Below the pieces are notes generated by a model. It made no database searches. It was not told the DNA's origin and saw nothing but the letters and a program-made list of their open reading frames with translations. Positions 1 through 12,055 of a stretch of 64,000 nt of DNA are shown here, one piece after another; position 1 is the stretch's first letter, and the number at the start of each line of letters is the position of its first letter. Origin of the DNA: Heliocidaris erythrogramma (lineage: Eukaryota > Echinodermata > Echinoidea > Camarodonta > Echinometridae); the NCBI GenBank assembly GCA_025617745.1, contig CM046856.1, positions 47,817,580 to 47,881,579 of the forward strand. The letters are read 5' to 3'. The position numbers were made by a program, and so were the translations under genes.

Positions 1-96
1 CTCATGTCATGGTCTACAACTGTGCCAAATTTCATGCTTGTAGGTAAAAGTGCACAATTGACCCCAAATTTTGCTGTTATCTGCCTAACTCAACAG

Positions 97-1641
97 TGGC
101 AAGGATCATAGGGAGGAATTATTCCTTCAGTACTGGGCAATTGGTGATGCCCAGAGAAGAAGTGATTTCATTCGTTCTCATGTAAGCATGAAAAAAAGTA
201 AGAAAGAAAACAGACGAAGAGTTCAAAGAAATTACTCTCTCCCTGTTGAGGGGAAAGCACAGAAGGTGTGTCAGAATTTTTTTTACACACACTAGGAGAA
301 ACGCAAAAAGTAGTTCTGTACAGCACAGGTGGGAAAGATCATTTTCCCACTGATCGTCGGGGAAAGCACAGTCCTAAAAACAAAAGTGATGAAAAGGATC
401 TAGATAAGATAAGGTCTCACATAAAGAAATTCTATGTTGTACCATCCCACTACTGCCGTAGCTCTACTTCACGTCAGTATCTCCCTGGGAATCTTAGCAT
501 AAGGAAAATGTATGATCTGTACAAACAAGAAACACCAAACCCCAAATGTCTCAATGTCTACCGTAGAATATTCAATACGGAATTTAACTTGGGGTTTCAC
601 ATGCCAAAAAAAGATGAATGCAAGGAGTGCACGACATTCAGGAATGCCTCACCTGAAGCAAAAGAAATCCTTCGAGCTGACCATGAAGAGCATGTAAGAA
701 ATAAAATAAGGTCACGAGAAGAAAAAGAGAAAGACAAACAAAAGGCAATGAAGGATAGCACCTACCATTCTTATTCATTTGACCTGCAGCAAGTGTTACC
801 CTGTCCCTCTGGAAATGCGTCGCTCTTTTTTTATAAAAGAAAGCTATCAACGTATAATCTTTCCTTATACAGTCAGGGCAGTGGCGAGGGCTTTTGCTAT
901 TTGTGGAGCGAGGAGAAGGGTCGTAGAGGGGCATCAGAAGTAGGTTCCTGCCTCCTACGCCACCTCCGCCAGCTATCAGGAGTAAAGCATGTGTCACTGT
1001 TCAGTGACAGTTGTGGGGGGCAAAATCGCAACAGATTTGTCGCAGCAGCATTATTGCATGCTGTAAGAACAACAGAGATAGAGACAATCGAACACAAGTT
1101 TTTGGAACCAGGTCACACCCAGATGGAGGTGGACTCCATCCACAGCACAATTGAGACTGCAAAAAAAAATATCCCTGTGTACCATCCAGATCAGTGGGCA
1201 ACTGTGGTTGCCCTTGCTCGCAGAAAGAAACCGTATCATGTCACACAAATCCAGCACCACGAGTTCTTTGACCTTAAGAAACTCGCTGGAGAAATGCTGC
1301 ACAATTCACAGAAGGATGTCGCAGGGAACCAGATTTACTGGTCAAAGATGCGACATGTGAAATTTGAGAAGAAATATGCTCACAAAATGCAATTTCGATA
1401 CTCATTTGATGAAGAAATGAGTGAACTGAGGGTAGCTGCATCGCGCAAGATGCAAAACATCAATCTAGAACCCCTCTACAATGATCTGCTCAAGATCAGT
1501 GCCGTGAAGAAGGCTGACCTCCTTGCCCTGTGTGTCCAGAACGTCATTCCTCTGGCGTATCAGTCATATTATAGGGCCTTGCCTGCAGAGGAGTGCAATG
1601 CTGTTGACACGGAAGACTTTGAGACTGTAACAGAAGAATAA
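97..1641 (+). CDS. Transposase-like RNase H-fold protein, frame broken at a T8 run
   Basis: Not assigned to a named gene. From memory it resembles the uncharacterised DUF7869-type proteins common in invertebrate genomes. The main frame (268-1641, 457 codons) opens only at GTG. The natural upstream part lies in another frame from 97, after a plausible acceptor ending CAACAG, and reads EELFLQYWAIGDAQRRSDF followed by a basic stretch. The two frames join by a -1 step at the T8 run 277-284. The main part has a Cys/His-type SHYCR segment, KKDECKECTTF, then acidic residues spaced as in RNase H-fold transposases: SFDLQQ, LFSDSCGGQNRN, and GHTQMEVDSIHSTIE. It ends at TAA 1639-1641. I see no terminal inverted repeats, so element or domesticated gene is undecided. 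The break could be an indel, a sequencing error in the homopolymer, or programmed slippage. Confidence 0.6.
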
Positions 1642-2157
1642 TGTGTCAGTCTTGTGAGAACTTCAACATGATGTACAGCCTGCGTTAGGAGGGTAATTCT
1701 CATGATTTTCTCAACATGGGAGGTCATTATGCCTGGGAATGATGTTTCCCACCAGCTTGATTTGGCCTTGATTTAGGTCACTGTAAAGGATCAAACGATC
1801 TAAGAGAGAGAGAGAGAGAAAAATGTCGCATACAAATAGTTCCAGACCTGCAGTGTGGGTTGCTTGTGTGTGTGTAACTTATGGGCAGAAATGAGGCCCT
1901 GCAAAAGTATATAGCCTCACATTTTTTTTTCCTTTCATAAGCTTTCTCACTTTCCTATCAACATGTTTTTAAAGATCTTATTCTAAATAGTATTTTCATG
2001 AAGACAATCCAGTTTGAACAAGGCTCATTAATAAAAATTAATAAAAACTTCTGGGGCATCGTGCATTATTTATTAAGATACTCTTAAATAAAATACTAAT
2101 AGACTGAAACACAAGCCAGCAAATTTTCAGGAAGAACCAGTACTTCAGTATCCCAGA
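1642..2157. other. Non-coding stretch
   Basis: AT-rich sequence downstream of the transposase-like gene with a short GA microsatellite near 1805-1822. I see no exon, RNA gene or repeat ends here. Confidence 0.5.
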
Positions 2158-3142
2158 CGCGGCTCTACACCCCAATTAACGTCTTTGTAAAGTCGTCAAA
2201 GCTTTTGAATTCCCAACGGCTATCGAAGCCCTCCGCTGAGCGAGGAGCAGAAATCCTCGAAAATTCACATTCTCGTATCTCCCCCATTCGGGCCTTAAAT
2301 ATCACGAAAATTCCAGAGTAGATAGGAAATGAGGATATTATGCTTCTTATTAATTTTCACTGAAAACGGATGAGTATTTTTTGAGATACGAGTATTTTTC
2401 TGTTTCAGAGGGCCGAGAAATGAGGTTTTGTTTTTTTCCCGACACAAGTCTGGGACGAAATGAATATGCAAACAAATAACATATTGCTAAACTTTAAACT
2501 CCGGTCTCACTCCCTGGGCAGTTTCAAGTTTGCGCAGTTAGTAGTTTTGTGTAAAACTGCCATCAAAAATCGAAGACTTAACGTGAAAAATACAACAAAA
2601 AAAACAATCACTGACAAGACACGCCCCCTGTTTAGCGTACACTTGAGTTGAAACCATCCTGCATGCACCGCTATACGTGGGACTACACGCGAAGAACGGT
2701 AGAGGGTTCATGAATGCATTGCCTTCGATTTTTTCCCGACATAACCGTTCGACGGATGATTATGGAAAGATATTTCGAGGATCCCCTCAATATACTTTGA
2801 TTTTTCATATGTGAAAGTTTTGATCTTGCGCAATGAGAGCAAATGTGAAAAATAATGCTACATTTTCAGACTTAAAAAAAAATAATATGGCTCCTCATTT
2901 CTCCAAGTTTTCACAAATTAAAAAATGATTTGACTACGAGTGATACTAATTATGGGTTAGAGCAACTCTTATTCTGGAATTTGACGTTTAGTTCATTTCA
3001 TTTGGTAGTTTCTCGGGCGAGATTTCACAATTTAGCTGAGACTCTTCGGTAGCGGTTTTACATAAACAACTTGTTTATTTTATGCAAATTAAGCAGGAAG
3101 GAGCGAAAGCTTTTGGGCAGTTAATCGCAGTGTAGAGCCGCG
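2158..3142. mobile_element. Possible non-autonomous element with short inverted ends
   Basis: Both ends carry the same motif in inverted orientation: CGCGGCTCTACAC at 2158 and its complement GTGTAGAGCCGCG ending at 3142. A looser match (AATTAAC/GTTAATC) follows inside. The interior has no convincing ORF. I could not find a target-site duplication, so the boundaries are approximate. Confidence 0.4.
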
Positions 3143-3159
3143 ACTGATCCCTTTAATAA

Positions 3160-3946
3160 CTGATGCAATTTATATACTGAAATGTTTTCTATTCTGAATG
3201 TGAAACATTGTATTTAATTCAAATGTGATATCTATATGAACTTTGACAACTCTTTTCATTCTCTTCTGAATATAAATTATTTGTTATTCACCAAAATGCT
3301 TGCCATTTTCATGTATCATTGATGAAATTTATATGATGAAATGTTTTATCGTCTGATTATAAAGTATGTTTATTCATCAAAATTTTGACTTTCTTGGAAA
3401 AGATTTTGCATTCATTTTTGAACTGATGCAATTTATATACTGAAATGTTTTCTATTCTGAATGTGAAACATTGTATTTAATTCAAATGTGATATTTATAT
3501 GAACTTTGACAACTCTTTTCATTCTCTTCTGAATATAAATTATTTGTTATTCACCAAAATGCTTGCCATTTTCATGTATCATTGATGAAATTTATATGAT
3601 GAAATGTTTTATCGTCTGATTATAAAGTATGTTTATTCATCAAAATTTTGACTTTCTTGGAAAAGATTTTGCATTCATTTTTGAACTGATGCAATTTATA
3701 TACTGAAATGTTTTCTATTCTGAATGTGAAACATTGTATTTAATTCAAATGTGATATCTATATGAACTTTGACAACTCTTTTCATTCTCTTCTGAATATA
3801 AATTATTTGTTATTCACCAAAATGCTTGCCATTTTCATGTATCATTGATGAAATTTATATGATGAAATGTTTTATCGTCTGATTATAATGTATGTTTATT
3901 CATCAAAATTTTGACTTTCTTGAAAAGATTTTGCATTCATTTTTGA
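3160..3946. repeat. Tandem array, 263-bp unit x 3
   Basis: The motif CTGATGCAATTTATATACTG starts at 3160, 3423 and 3686, an exact 263-bp period. The three units are nearly identical apart from a few substitutions (for example ATCTATATG versus ATTTATATG) and a one-base loss near the end of unit 3. The unit is AT-rich with no ORF. Its near-identity points to recent tandem amplification. Confidence 0.9.
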
Positions 3947-4204
3947 AAATTTCAGTCACATGTATTTGAATAATGAAATTAGTTCCAAATGTTTTACATT
4001 GTTGTTTTGGGTATCAACGTCTTTCAATGTAACCAAAGTACTGTCATTTGAAATGTATGATGAAATAAATAAGGACATTCCGTCCTCTTTATGGTAGAGC
4101 ATCCCTTTTACAGAGTGAATTTATGTAACATTGCAGATTGATTTCAGTTTAGCTTTCTTGCCCCATTACTTTCTTTGTTACTTTCTTCTCTCCCTTCATT
4201 GATA

Positions 4205-4475
4205 TCCATTTCCATAAAAACATGAATGAATGGATAAATTTTGAATGGGTGAATGAATGATTTGGATGACTGAATGAATGAATGGATGGATGAATGAATG
4301 AATGAATTGGATGACTGACTGAATGGATGAATGGATGGGTGAATGAATGAATGAATTGGATGAATAAATTAATGGATAAATGAATGGATGGGTGAATGAA
4401 TGAATGAATTGGATGAATGGATGAATGGAATAAATGAATGGATAAATGAATGGATGGGTGAACGAATGAGTGAAA
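4205..4475. repeat. ATGAATGG-type microsatellite
   Basis: Degenerate repeats of TGAATGAATGGA. The complementary strand reads as a Ser-Ile-His-Pro-rich ORF, which is only the translation of the repeat. Confidence 0.9.
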
Positions 4476-4619
4476 CTTATTGTCTCTCCATTCCCAAAGC
4501 TTTCTTTTCAATGAACTATGACACAATATGAATTACAACAATTAAAATCCTCGAGTTTATTGATTTGGTCATAAATTTTGTTTCATTTTTATTTCTTTGA
4601 AAAGAAAAAGCATTCTAAG

Positions 4620-4760
4620 GTTGGGAAGCATGGAATGATGATAATGGTGGTGGTGATGATGATGAATAAGATAATATAACAATAAAGAAGAACAAGAATA
4701 AGAAAATATACTGTAATAATAATGATGATGATAACAATAGTAATAATACCAAAAGGAAAA
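4620..4760. repeat. GATGAT/AATAAT-rich simple sequence
   Basis: Low-complexity trinucleotide-rich DNA (GATGATGATG, AATAATAATG). No gene seen. Confidence 0.6.
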
Positions 4761-4789
4761 AGAGAAGAACAGGGTATAGCATTTCTCTA

Positions 4790-5225
4790 TGCTATTTTTC
4801 CGCCGGCGCTGTCGTTACGACAATGTACGGGCATCAATGTTCGCGCGCTTCCACTTGTGTTCTAAGCAAATTGTCGTTGCGCGCGTTACGCCATTGTCCG
4901 TGACTGGTATGCGCGCTGTTGTGCACTTTGCGAATGTCGTTACGCACCTTGCGCCAATATCCCTGGAACGAAGACGCACTATTTTGGCCTAAGCAAAATG
5001 TCGCTGATAATAAATCGCTTTTATTTTGAAAACTACTAGGTAATTTTGCATGGAATTTGATCGTATTGTTTTTTATATCCTTTTCCACTAGTGCACCGAG
5101 TTTTAAATCGATCACATGTTCTAAACTAGGTTTAAAATATATCTAAACTTTTAAATGCGATTTTCTCGAAACTAGGTTTTCTGCGCTCCGCGCCGCTAAC
5201 GACAATATGCCATGCGCACGACGAA
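4790..5225. other. CpG-rich island with repeated GTCGTTACG words
   Basis: A CpG-rich patch in an AT-rich neighbourhood. It contains repeated words such as GTCGTTACG, GTCGTTGCGCGCGTTACGC and CGCTAACGACAATAT. No exon with conserved protein content was recognised. It may be a promoter-like island or an old repeat. Confidence 0.3.
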
Positions 5226-5619
5226 ATAATGTATGCAAACTAGATTCCAACCATTGAGGCTCATTTATAAAAAGCAGGTTAATGGAATAGCTCGTCACTA
5301 GGTGCTCAGAGAATATATGTGCATAAATTTGTATACATTACAGAAGCGGTCTATTGGTCGCAATAACTATTTAGAAAGCGGGAAAGTTGATTTTCGGGCA
5401 AGAAAAGGCAGCCACCCCTCCCCCCCCCCCCTCATACACCGGTCTAATTTGAATAAAGACCCCTAATTGATTATAATAAACCAGTTTACTTTTGTGACAT
5501 AACCATTGATTTGAAGTCCTGTCAAGTTTTCGACCTTCTCAGTGGAGACCATCTTCCTTTTCAAGGAGCTAATGCTATTTAAGTCACATCGTGGTGGTAC
5601 ATAAGAGGAAGGACGCCTT

Positions 5620-6117
5620 TTGTATAATTGAGTTCTCGACAACAACTACATTGTGAAAGAACCCTCTGGAAGTAATTAGGAAAGGTTGATTTAGTAGCAT
5701 TATATAAAAAAATATTTTGAAGTTTTGGAATCATCAAAATGACAAAAAATGGCTCATTATTGCTGAAAGTTATACATGTGTGCGCTGCACACAGAAATGT
5801 GTATATGGGACCAAATTCACATAAGAAATTCCCGTCATATTTTGATAATGAGGACATATAAAGAGCAGGGACAATTCGCCTGTGGTAGGCCTATTCATCA
5901 AAACTGACATAAAAAGAATGAGAAAGCTTCAGGGGAGCGTTTTCCTCATGCGTTTTATCAGTGATTTTCCCGACAATTGTTATAAGCTACTGAAATCCTT
6001 GCATTTGATTGGCTGAGAGCAAATTTGTCAGTAAACATCACTGACAAAACACTTGATGAAACGCTCCCCAGAGCACACATTATTTTCCACCTTTACCAGA
6101 ACTCGACCTTCTCTTCC
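5620..6117. mobile_element. TTAA-type MITE, copy 1, interrupted by another MITE
   Basis: Oldest of four related copies (others at 41289, 44705 and 45297). Shared landmarks: an end motif GAGTTCTGG or degraded GAGTTCTCG, the word GAATCATCAAAATGA, and GAGAAAGCT near the far end, closing with CCAGAACTCGACC. A 138-bp element at 5932-6069 splits it. TTAA borders are no longer visible in this copy. Confidence 0.6.
5932..6069. mobile_element. 138-bp GGGGAGCG MITE, copy 1
   Basis: Starts GGGGAGCGTTTTCCTCATGC and ends with the complement of the family end, TTGATGAAACGCTCCCC. The family has about 45-bp inverted ends and a unique centre containing TTATAAGCTACTGAAATCC. This is the most diverged of five copies in the window and sits inside the TTAA-type MITE at 5620-6117. 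Confidence 0.8.
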
Positions 6118-6127
6118 ATATATATGT

Positions 6128-6415
6128 CCTTGAGCAAGGCATTTTATCTACATTGCTCCTCTCCACCCAGGTGTTAAATGGGTACCCGGTAGGATGCGAA
6201 AGTCACTGTGGATTGATCAGCTTTTTGAGCGTCTGCAAAAGGCGCCTGGTTGGAATGCTCCCAAGTGAGTGGAGAAGGTGCATACATTGTGTGCGGGCAA
6301 GCCATGAATCCGATGACCGGGGTAATAATATGTCTGTACAGCGCTTAGAGACATCGTAGATGCATTAGGCGCTATATAAATCCAGAATATTATTATTATT
6401 ACTATCATTATTATA
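6128..6415 (+). mobile_element. SINE copy, lacking the tRNA-like head
   Basis: Body shared with the copy at 7560: CATTTTATCTACATTGCTCC, GGGTACCCGGTAGGATGC, GGAATGCTCCC, then CTTAGAGACATCGTAGATGC and GGCGCTATATAAATCCAGAA. It ends in an ATT-rich tail. The 5' tRNA-like part is missing, as in 5'-truncated retroposed copies. Confidence 0.75.
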
Positions 6416-6552
6416 TATTCGGTTTGCTGTCTACTAGTCAATACTGTTCAAAATAATTTGGAGTCCTGATAACGACGGCAAATAAATTCAAGCAAATTGA
6501 AACCAAATTGACACCGAATGATGTTCAAGACTACAAATAAATGAAAACGTAA

Positions 6553-6601
6553 GGGAGAGAGAGAGAGAGAGAGAGAGGGAAGGGGGGGGGGGGGGGGGGG
6601 G
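6553..6601. repeat. GA microsatellite followed by a poly-G run
   Basis: (GA)n passes into a long uninterrupted G run. Confidence 0.9.
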
Positions 6602-7156
6602 TAAGAGGGAATACTAGAGTTCTGTGGTGGCTCAACATGTGCCCATATATACATCATATACACATGTATTATCCGAAATTATTTCATGCATACAATATTT
6701 GATTGATATAGTTTATCATTCGTTTATCGTTACACGACAACACTTCAAACCAGCTAAACGGTGGAACTGGCCTTCTAAAGTATTGAAATTAGTCAAATGA
6801 AGCAAATCAAATGAAATCAAATTAAATTGGCTATACTCAAAAGACAGTTTGATAAAAATGGACCTTTTGAGCAAGTGGAGTTTCTGCATTCATGGATTAT
6901 CATCGTTTGCCTCGCTATTGTCGGTTGCGATATCCAGAGCACAGCATAAACTATCGAACCGATCAAAGTACAAGTTAGATATTTGTCCTGCAGGAAAGCA
7001 AATATCAATGAGCTTATCAAATGTTAACCCCGACTTACTTAGCATACACTTAAAATAATCTGTTTGCTTGTTTGTACACTATTTAACGCGTGAGACGATT
7101 CACGCCCTATATTCATGATATTTCAAGGGATATAAGGGACTTTGATATATGACATA

Positions 7157-7527
7157 CACACTTAGAAATAAAGGTACAATTTTGCACCCTTCAACACTGG
7201 CAGCACCTTTTTGGGTGCAACTTTGCACCCTAATAAGCTTTTTGCACCTTTAAGGGTGCAGTTAGCTACAATTTGCACCCTTAAAGGGTGCAGAGTTGTA
7301 CCCTTTAGAAAAGGTACAAATTTGCACCCTTTTGGATGCAAACGTTTTTGCACCCTTCAAGGTGCAAAGTTGCATCTTTTAGGGTGCAAACGGGCATTGA
7401 AGGGTGCAAACAAGAACAAAAAGGTGCATTTTTGCACCCTTTTCATGTAGGGTGCAAGATTGCACAAAAAAAGGTGCTGCCAGTGTTGCATTTAGGGTGC
7501 AAACCTGAACCTTTTATTCTAAGTGTG
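7157..7527. mobile_element. 371-bp MITE made of GGTGCA palindromes, TA target site
   Basis: The ends are inverted: CACACTTAGAAATAAAGG on the left and the complement of CACACTTAGAATAAAAGG on the right. Both sides carry TA (7155-7156 and 7528-7529), as in Tc1/mariner-type insertions. The interior is almost entirely alternating TGCACCCTT and AAGGGTGCA words in both orientations, so it should fold extensively. ORFs on either strand are translations of this repeat. Confidence 0.8.
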
Positions 7528-7559
7528 TACTGTATATATTTTTAAATATTAAAATAAAA

Positions 7560-7865
7560 AGGTTCCGTAGTCGAGAGGTTTAAACACTTGACACGAGATG
7601 CGAATTTTGTGTGTTCGATCCCCGGCACGGCATTAAAGCAACACATTTTATCTACATTGCTCCTCTCCAATGTTAATGGGTACCCGGTAGGATGCAAAAA
7701 TCATTGTTTGATCAGTGCTGATCAGTGCATGTCATTGTGAGCGTCTGTAAAAAGGTGCCTGGCTGGAATGCTCCCCAGGGAGTGGAGAAAGTACATACAT
7801 TGTGTGCACTTAGAGACATCGTAGATGCATTAGGCGCTATATAGATCCAGAATATCATTATAATA
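7560..7865 (+). mobile_element. tRNA-derived SINE
   Basis: The head has internal Pol III promoter-like sequence: an A-box-like TAGTCGAGAGG and a B-box-like GTTCGATCC. The same body as the copy at 6128 follows (GGGTACCCGGTAGGATGC, CTTAGAGACATCGTAGATGC, GGCGCTATATAGATCCAGAA), then an AT-rich tail. It does not fold as a functional tRNA. Confidence 0.75.
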
Positions 7866-8358
7866 CAAGATTTCATAAATCATTGGTGTTTGGAAAAGTA
7901 ACTCGAGAATGGATTTTCCAGAATTCCCCATTTTTATTCAAATTTAGAATCATAATAAAAGGGCCATTTTGAAAATGAAAACTGTTTGAAATAAGTGGGG
8001 AGGGGGCGGAGGGTGGGGGTCGAATCCTCATGGGATCGCCATACCTACTTTGTTGGGAAATGCAATTTGCAGGTTTTGCAGTGATATGTTTTTATTGATT
8101 ACGGATGTTACGGTAGTTAGATTTGTATTTCCCAGCAAGGACCTTTATCTGTCAAAACTATATTGATCAAAATTGCGGCTTAAATGTAACTTTGCCAACA
8201 ACTAATCTTTAAAATAATAAGTGTTCAAGAAAACTTATGGAGACTGCTGTGATGATCTTGTTCCAGATATCAATTATTGCCACCTCTGCTAAATTTTTGT
8301 CACATTCAAAGGCCCATACAGTGTAGGATAGCTTGCAGTGATTATAGAAATACTGCTT

Positions 8359-8440
8359 GACAGTGGGGGGGGGGGGGGGGGGGGGAGTCACTATGAAAAC
8401 AACCATGAAGGTCTCCAGTTTCTTACCCCCCCCCCCTACA
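8359..8440. repeat. Poly-G and poly-C runs
   Basis: A long G run near 8366-8386 and a C run near 8427-8435. No gene. Confidence 0.8.
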
Positions 8441-8498
8441 TTTATAATTTTGAAAATTTCGAATTTCTCTCATGTTAGTTGATACATTTACGTTTTGT

Positions 8499-8760
8499 GG
8501 GAGCACCGTGGTATATTGGTCATGGCTTTTGACTCTCATACGAGAGGTCCCGGGTTCGATCCTTGCCTAGGTGCTTACATCCTTGGACAAGGTGTTTTTC
8601 CTCATGCTGTCCCTCCCGACCCAGGTGTATTAAAATGAGTACCTGAAAAACTGGGTTTGCAGGAAGAGCATGTTCACTTTTAATTCTGATGTGGCTACCC
8701 TGGGTAAATTATATGTATGTGTGTATTAATTCATTGAACTTCATTGACATATCCATCAAT
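8499..8760 (+). mobile_element. tRNA-derived SINE, second family
   Basis: The head 8499-8577 looks like a tRNA, with B box GGTTCGATCC, and ends AGGTGCTT complementary to the opening GGGAGCACC. The body carries CCTTGGACAAGGTG and CCCAGGTGTATTAAAATGAG, which match SINE bodies elsewhere in the window only loosely. A degenerate ACACCA microsatellite follows at 8785-8825. Confidence 0.6.
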
Positions 8761-8939
8761 ATTTTGTTAGAATATAACATCAATATTCAGAACACCAACA
8801 CCAACACCAACACCAACACCAACCACCACCCACCACAACAATATATCGTGAATAGAGCATTAAAGAAACAATACTAATAATTGATATCTAGACATGCTCG
8901 TTCATGAAATATAAATTATCAGATTATGTACATGACATA

Positions 8940-9115
8940 TGGGGTGTTGCAAGAAAGTTGCAATCAATTGCAAATTGTAAAGCAAATTAGAACAACCATT
9001 CTGAATGGTTCAGGGTCTGCCCATTCAAGAAGATGCGCTTGCAACAGTGATTTTGATTGGTCAGTACCGATCAGTTGCAACTTGCAATCAATCGCAACTT
9101 TCTTGCAACACCCCA
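8940..9115. mobile_element. 176-bp MITE with ATA target duplication
   Basis: Inverted ends TGGGGTGTTGCAAGAAAGTT and its complement, with further TTGCAATCAATTGCAA-type matches inside. ATA flanks both sides (8937-8939 and 9116-9118). A 3-bp duplication is typical of Harbinger-superfamily elements. Non-coding. Confidence 0.8.
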
Positions 9116-9828
9116 ATAGAAGTGTAAGGTGATGAGAAAAAAGAGCAATTAAAATAATTATATACATATATTTACACAATATAGAGATTTGCCTAAGAAT
9201 AAACGATTCAAAGGTTACTACGTTGATCAATAGTATATTGCAAAAAGTTGGCAAATTCTTATTTTTTTGAGAGCGTCTTCTTTGAGTGACATTTCTAGTC
9301 AATTTTTGTAACATGTAAATATATTATGTTCGTCATTCGAGGGATCCACATTCTACAAGCTCTGGTTTTCAGTGGATCCCTCCATTTCCACAGGTTTAAC
9401 TTAAAAAAACAAAAAGTATTATACTGGATGTTTATGTATACTTTCTATTTCGTAACCTTAAACCATGTAAAATGTATTATATTATTGAATATTGAATTGT
9501 ATAATTGATTTTTTGTCAAAATCAAATGTTCTGTTCTGTTCTGTTGGAAATGAAAATAAAACTGAAACTGAAACTGAATTATAAATATGAATTTCTCCCA
9601 ACTACTTATGTTTGCAAAGTTATCATTGAGTGCTTTAAAGTAGATATTCAAAGAAAATCACAAATATGGCAATTAATGTATCACTAGAAACTGGGAAGCT
9701 TACAGATGGCAATCGTATAAGTTTTATGTCAACTGCGTATCTGGTGATGATAAAAACAACACAAATATAAGCTCTTCTCAGCATCTGGAATATCCGAGGA
9801 TTCGCCAGAAATATAGCGATGTTTTGAT

Positions 9829-10386
9829 GTCGTCACACTCGGGATCGATCCTGCTTAAGCAGACGACGTCCTATAATGAATGAACGTAATTGCAATGCAA
9901 TTATTTATCAAATTATAAAGAGTTTGGTGTATTTAAACATGACCTTATTTCACACCATTATAAAGGGAAAGTGAAACTGATTCTGATAGCTAAAACCGTT
10001 TGATTGTAAATACATAGGAGAAGGGTCAATGATCAATGAAATAAACCCCACTTTCAAATTGAAAAGCCCTCCGAATAATAGCAGGATGGTATTCGTTCCC
10101 TCTTGAAACGCCGAACATGCCCCGGTGCAAGCAGCTGAAAATACAATGGCGTCTTATTTTGTTTACAAGTGACTGATTCCTTTATTTTTTTAACGCTGCA
10201 TTTTTCATCAAAATAATACCATACACGAAGTTAAGAGTGAGGCAACAGACTAACATTAAGACTGACGCTAGTGAAGGAAGAGAAATAAGTGAAGAGGAGA
10301 TGACAAAATAGGCTCTGAAAAATGTGTAAGATGTTATGGGACATCGTCTGCTTAGACAGGACTGGTCCAGGGTGTGTCGTCACATA
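9829..10386. repeat. Degenerate inverted pair
   Basis: GTCGTCACAC followed by GATCCTGCTTAAGCAGACGACGTCC on the left is matched, inverted and imperfectly, by GGGACATCGTCTGCTTAGACAGGAC followed by GTGTGTCGTCAC on the right. It is possibly an old non-autonomous element; no target duplication was found. Confidence 0.3.
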
Positions 10387-12009
10387 TCTCAGCAGCGTTC
10401 GAGGAGCTCTTCAGCTGCTATATCGGGGGCTGTATTTTACCGTTTTATAATTGATAATAATCATTACTTCAAATGTTTCCAAGCGTTGAATTTGGATAAC
10501 CTTGTTTAATTTATGCCATCTATGCAATAATAAGTATTAAGCCAATATTTAAAATCATTAACGTTCTACTTTAAGATTATCGTTCTACTTTAAGATTATC
10601 AAAAAACAGTTCTCTTCTTATTCTAAACTTCGTCTCCTACTGTCTGCATATACTATTCTTCACAATAACGTATATTCGCTGGTATTTTGCGAGGGCGATG
10701 ATATCTTCCTTTTTCGATTGGTAAGTTCTATGAGCTTATGCGAAGTTTGCAGACGATTTGTCTTATGTTTCTAAGAATTTTAAGATATTTTGCTTCTTTG
10801 ACGGGAGATTTGAATAATCGATATGTTCGCAATTTGTTACCCTCTCCATTGTTTTTATCATGGAAAAGGTCAACTTTTATTTGGTTATTAAATATATCTT
10901 GCAGCATACCCTCACAGTTGGAGACGAAGTCATATGTATCTTATAAAATAATCAGAAAAGTGATTAGTGTGTCATACATGTGTAGTTCCAGATTTAACAT
11001 ATTAAACATTTGGCGACTATGCAGGTTTACAGGTGTTTCACCTATAGTCGCCAATGTTGAATTACACAGTGGCTAACAGGCTAAATGACTTTTGTTATAA
11101 TTATGTTTGATACATATCCACGCATCATTATGCTAATTTTATTGATATTTACCTTTAATCAACATTATGACTTGAATAGCAAAATCGTTCTTCAGAAACC
11201 CTCCCTGAATTTCACTGATGAATTTTCAAAAGGGTGAATATCTCCAACTCCATAATGTTTGATGGCCTGAAAACACGAAACATTGCCCTCATCAGATAAC
11301 ATATTCTTTGGCAGCGTTGACATTACTTTTGGCAGTGGCACCACGTTCATAAGTATTTAAAAACACACATCACTTTTCTGATTTTAAGTCGATATTAGTA
11401 ATGGTTATCATGGAACGTCCGTATGCGCTTCTTCCAAAGAGCCTTGCATGGGAATTATTATCCCGACTACAAAATGAATCATATGAATAAGCTGTGTCTG
11501 CATAACCTGAGAGTAGGCCTATATCTTTGTACCAGGAGGCACTCACCTACATGTATGCACATATCTGTATGAATAAAACAAAAATCAAATCAAATATCAA
11601 TATAATACATTATCCAAAGAAAGATGTCATGCAGGCGTTGAAGGGGAGGGGATGCACCATTTTGTGTAAAAAAATTCCAGGGAAAATGTATAAAACTCGA
11701 CCCAGGCAGTGTTCGTTTTGATGACAGGGTACTCATCAAAGAGATTGCTTTAATTTTTCTTAAGGAATGGATCTTGGAATGAATTAAGAACTCGTTGACC
11801 TATGATAGCAATTCTGCTTTACATGTACGTGATTTAAACCCAAACTAACTTCACGATTTAAGAGTTTTAATGTGTCATTCTTCCGTTCTCATGACCGGTC
11901 TTTGGCTTGAAGGGTATACATGGTATACAGATTCTAAAGGGAAATGCGTAGCTCATGCTACCAACAAATGCAATCCATTATTCTCTCTCTCACACACTCT
12001 CTCTACCTC

Positions 12010-12055
<46 letters not shown>

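Noticed and set aside
4149..4526. 125-codon - strand ORF rich in Ser-Ile-His-Pro
   Set aside because: Pure translation of the ATGAATGG microsatellite.
7162..7545. Overlapping ORFs with GCK/LHP repeats on both strands
   Set aside because: They follow the TGCACC palindromes of a MITE; no codon bias or conserved domain.
8499..8577. Functional tRNA gene
   Set aside because: A B box is present but the stems and anticodon arm do not fold cleanly, and a SINE body follows.
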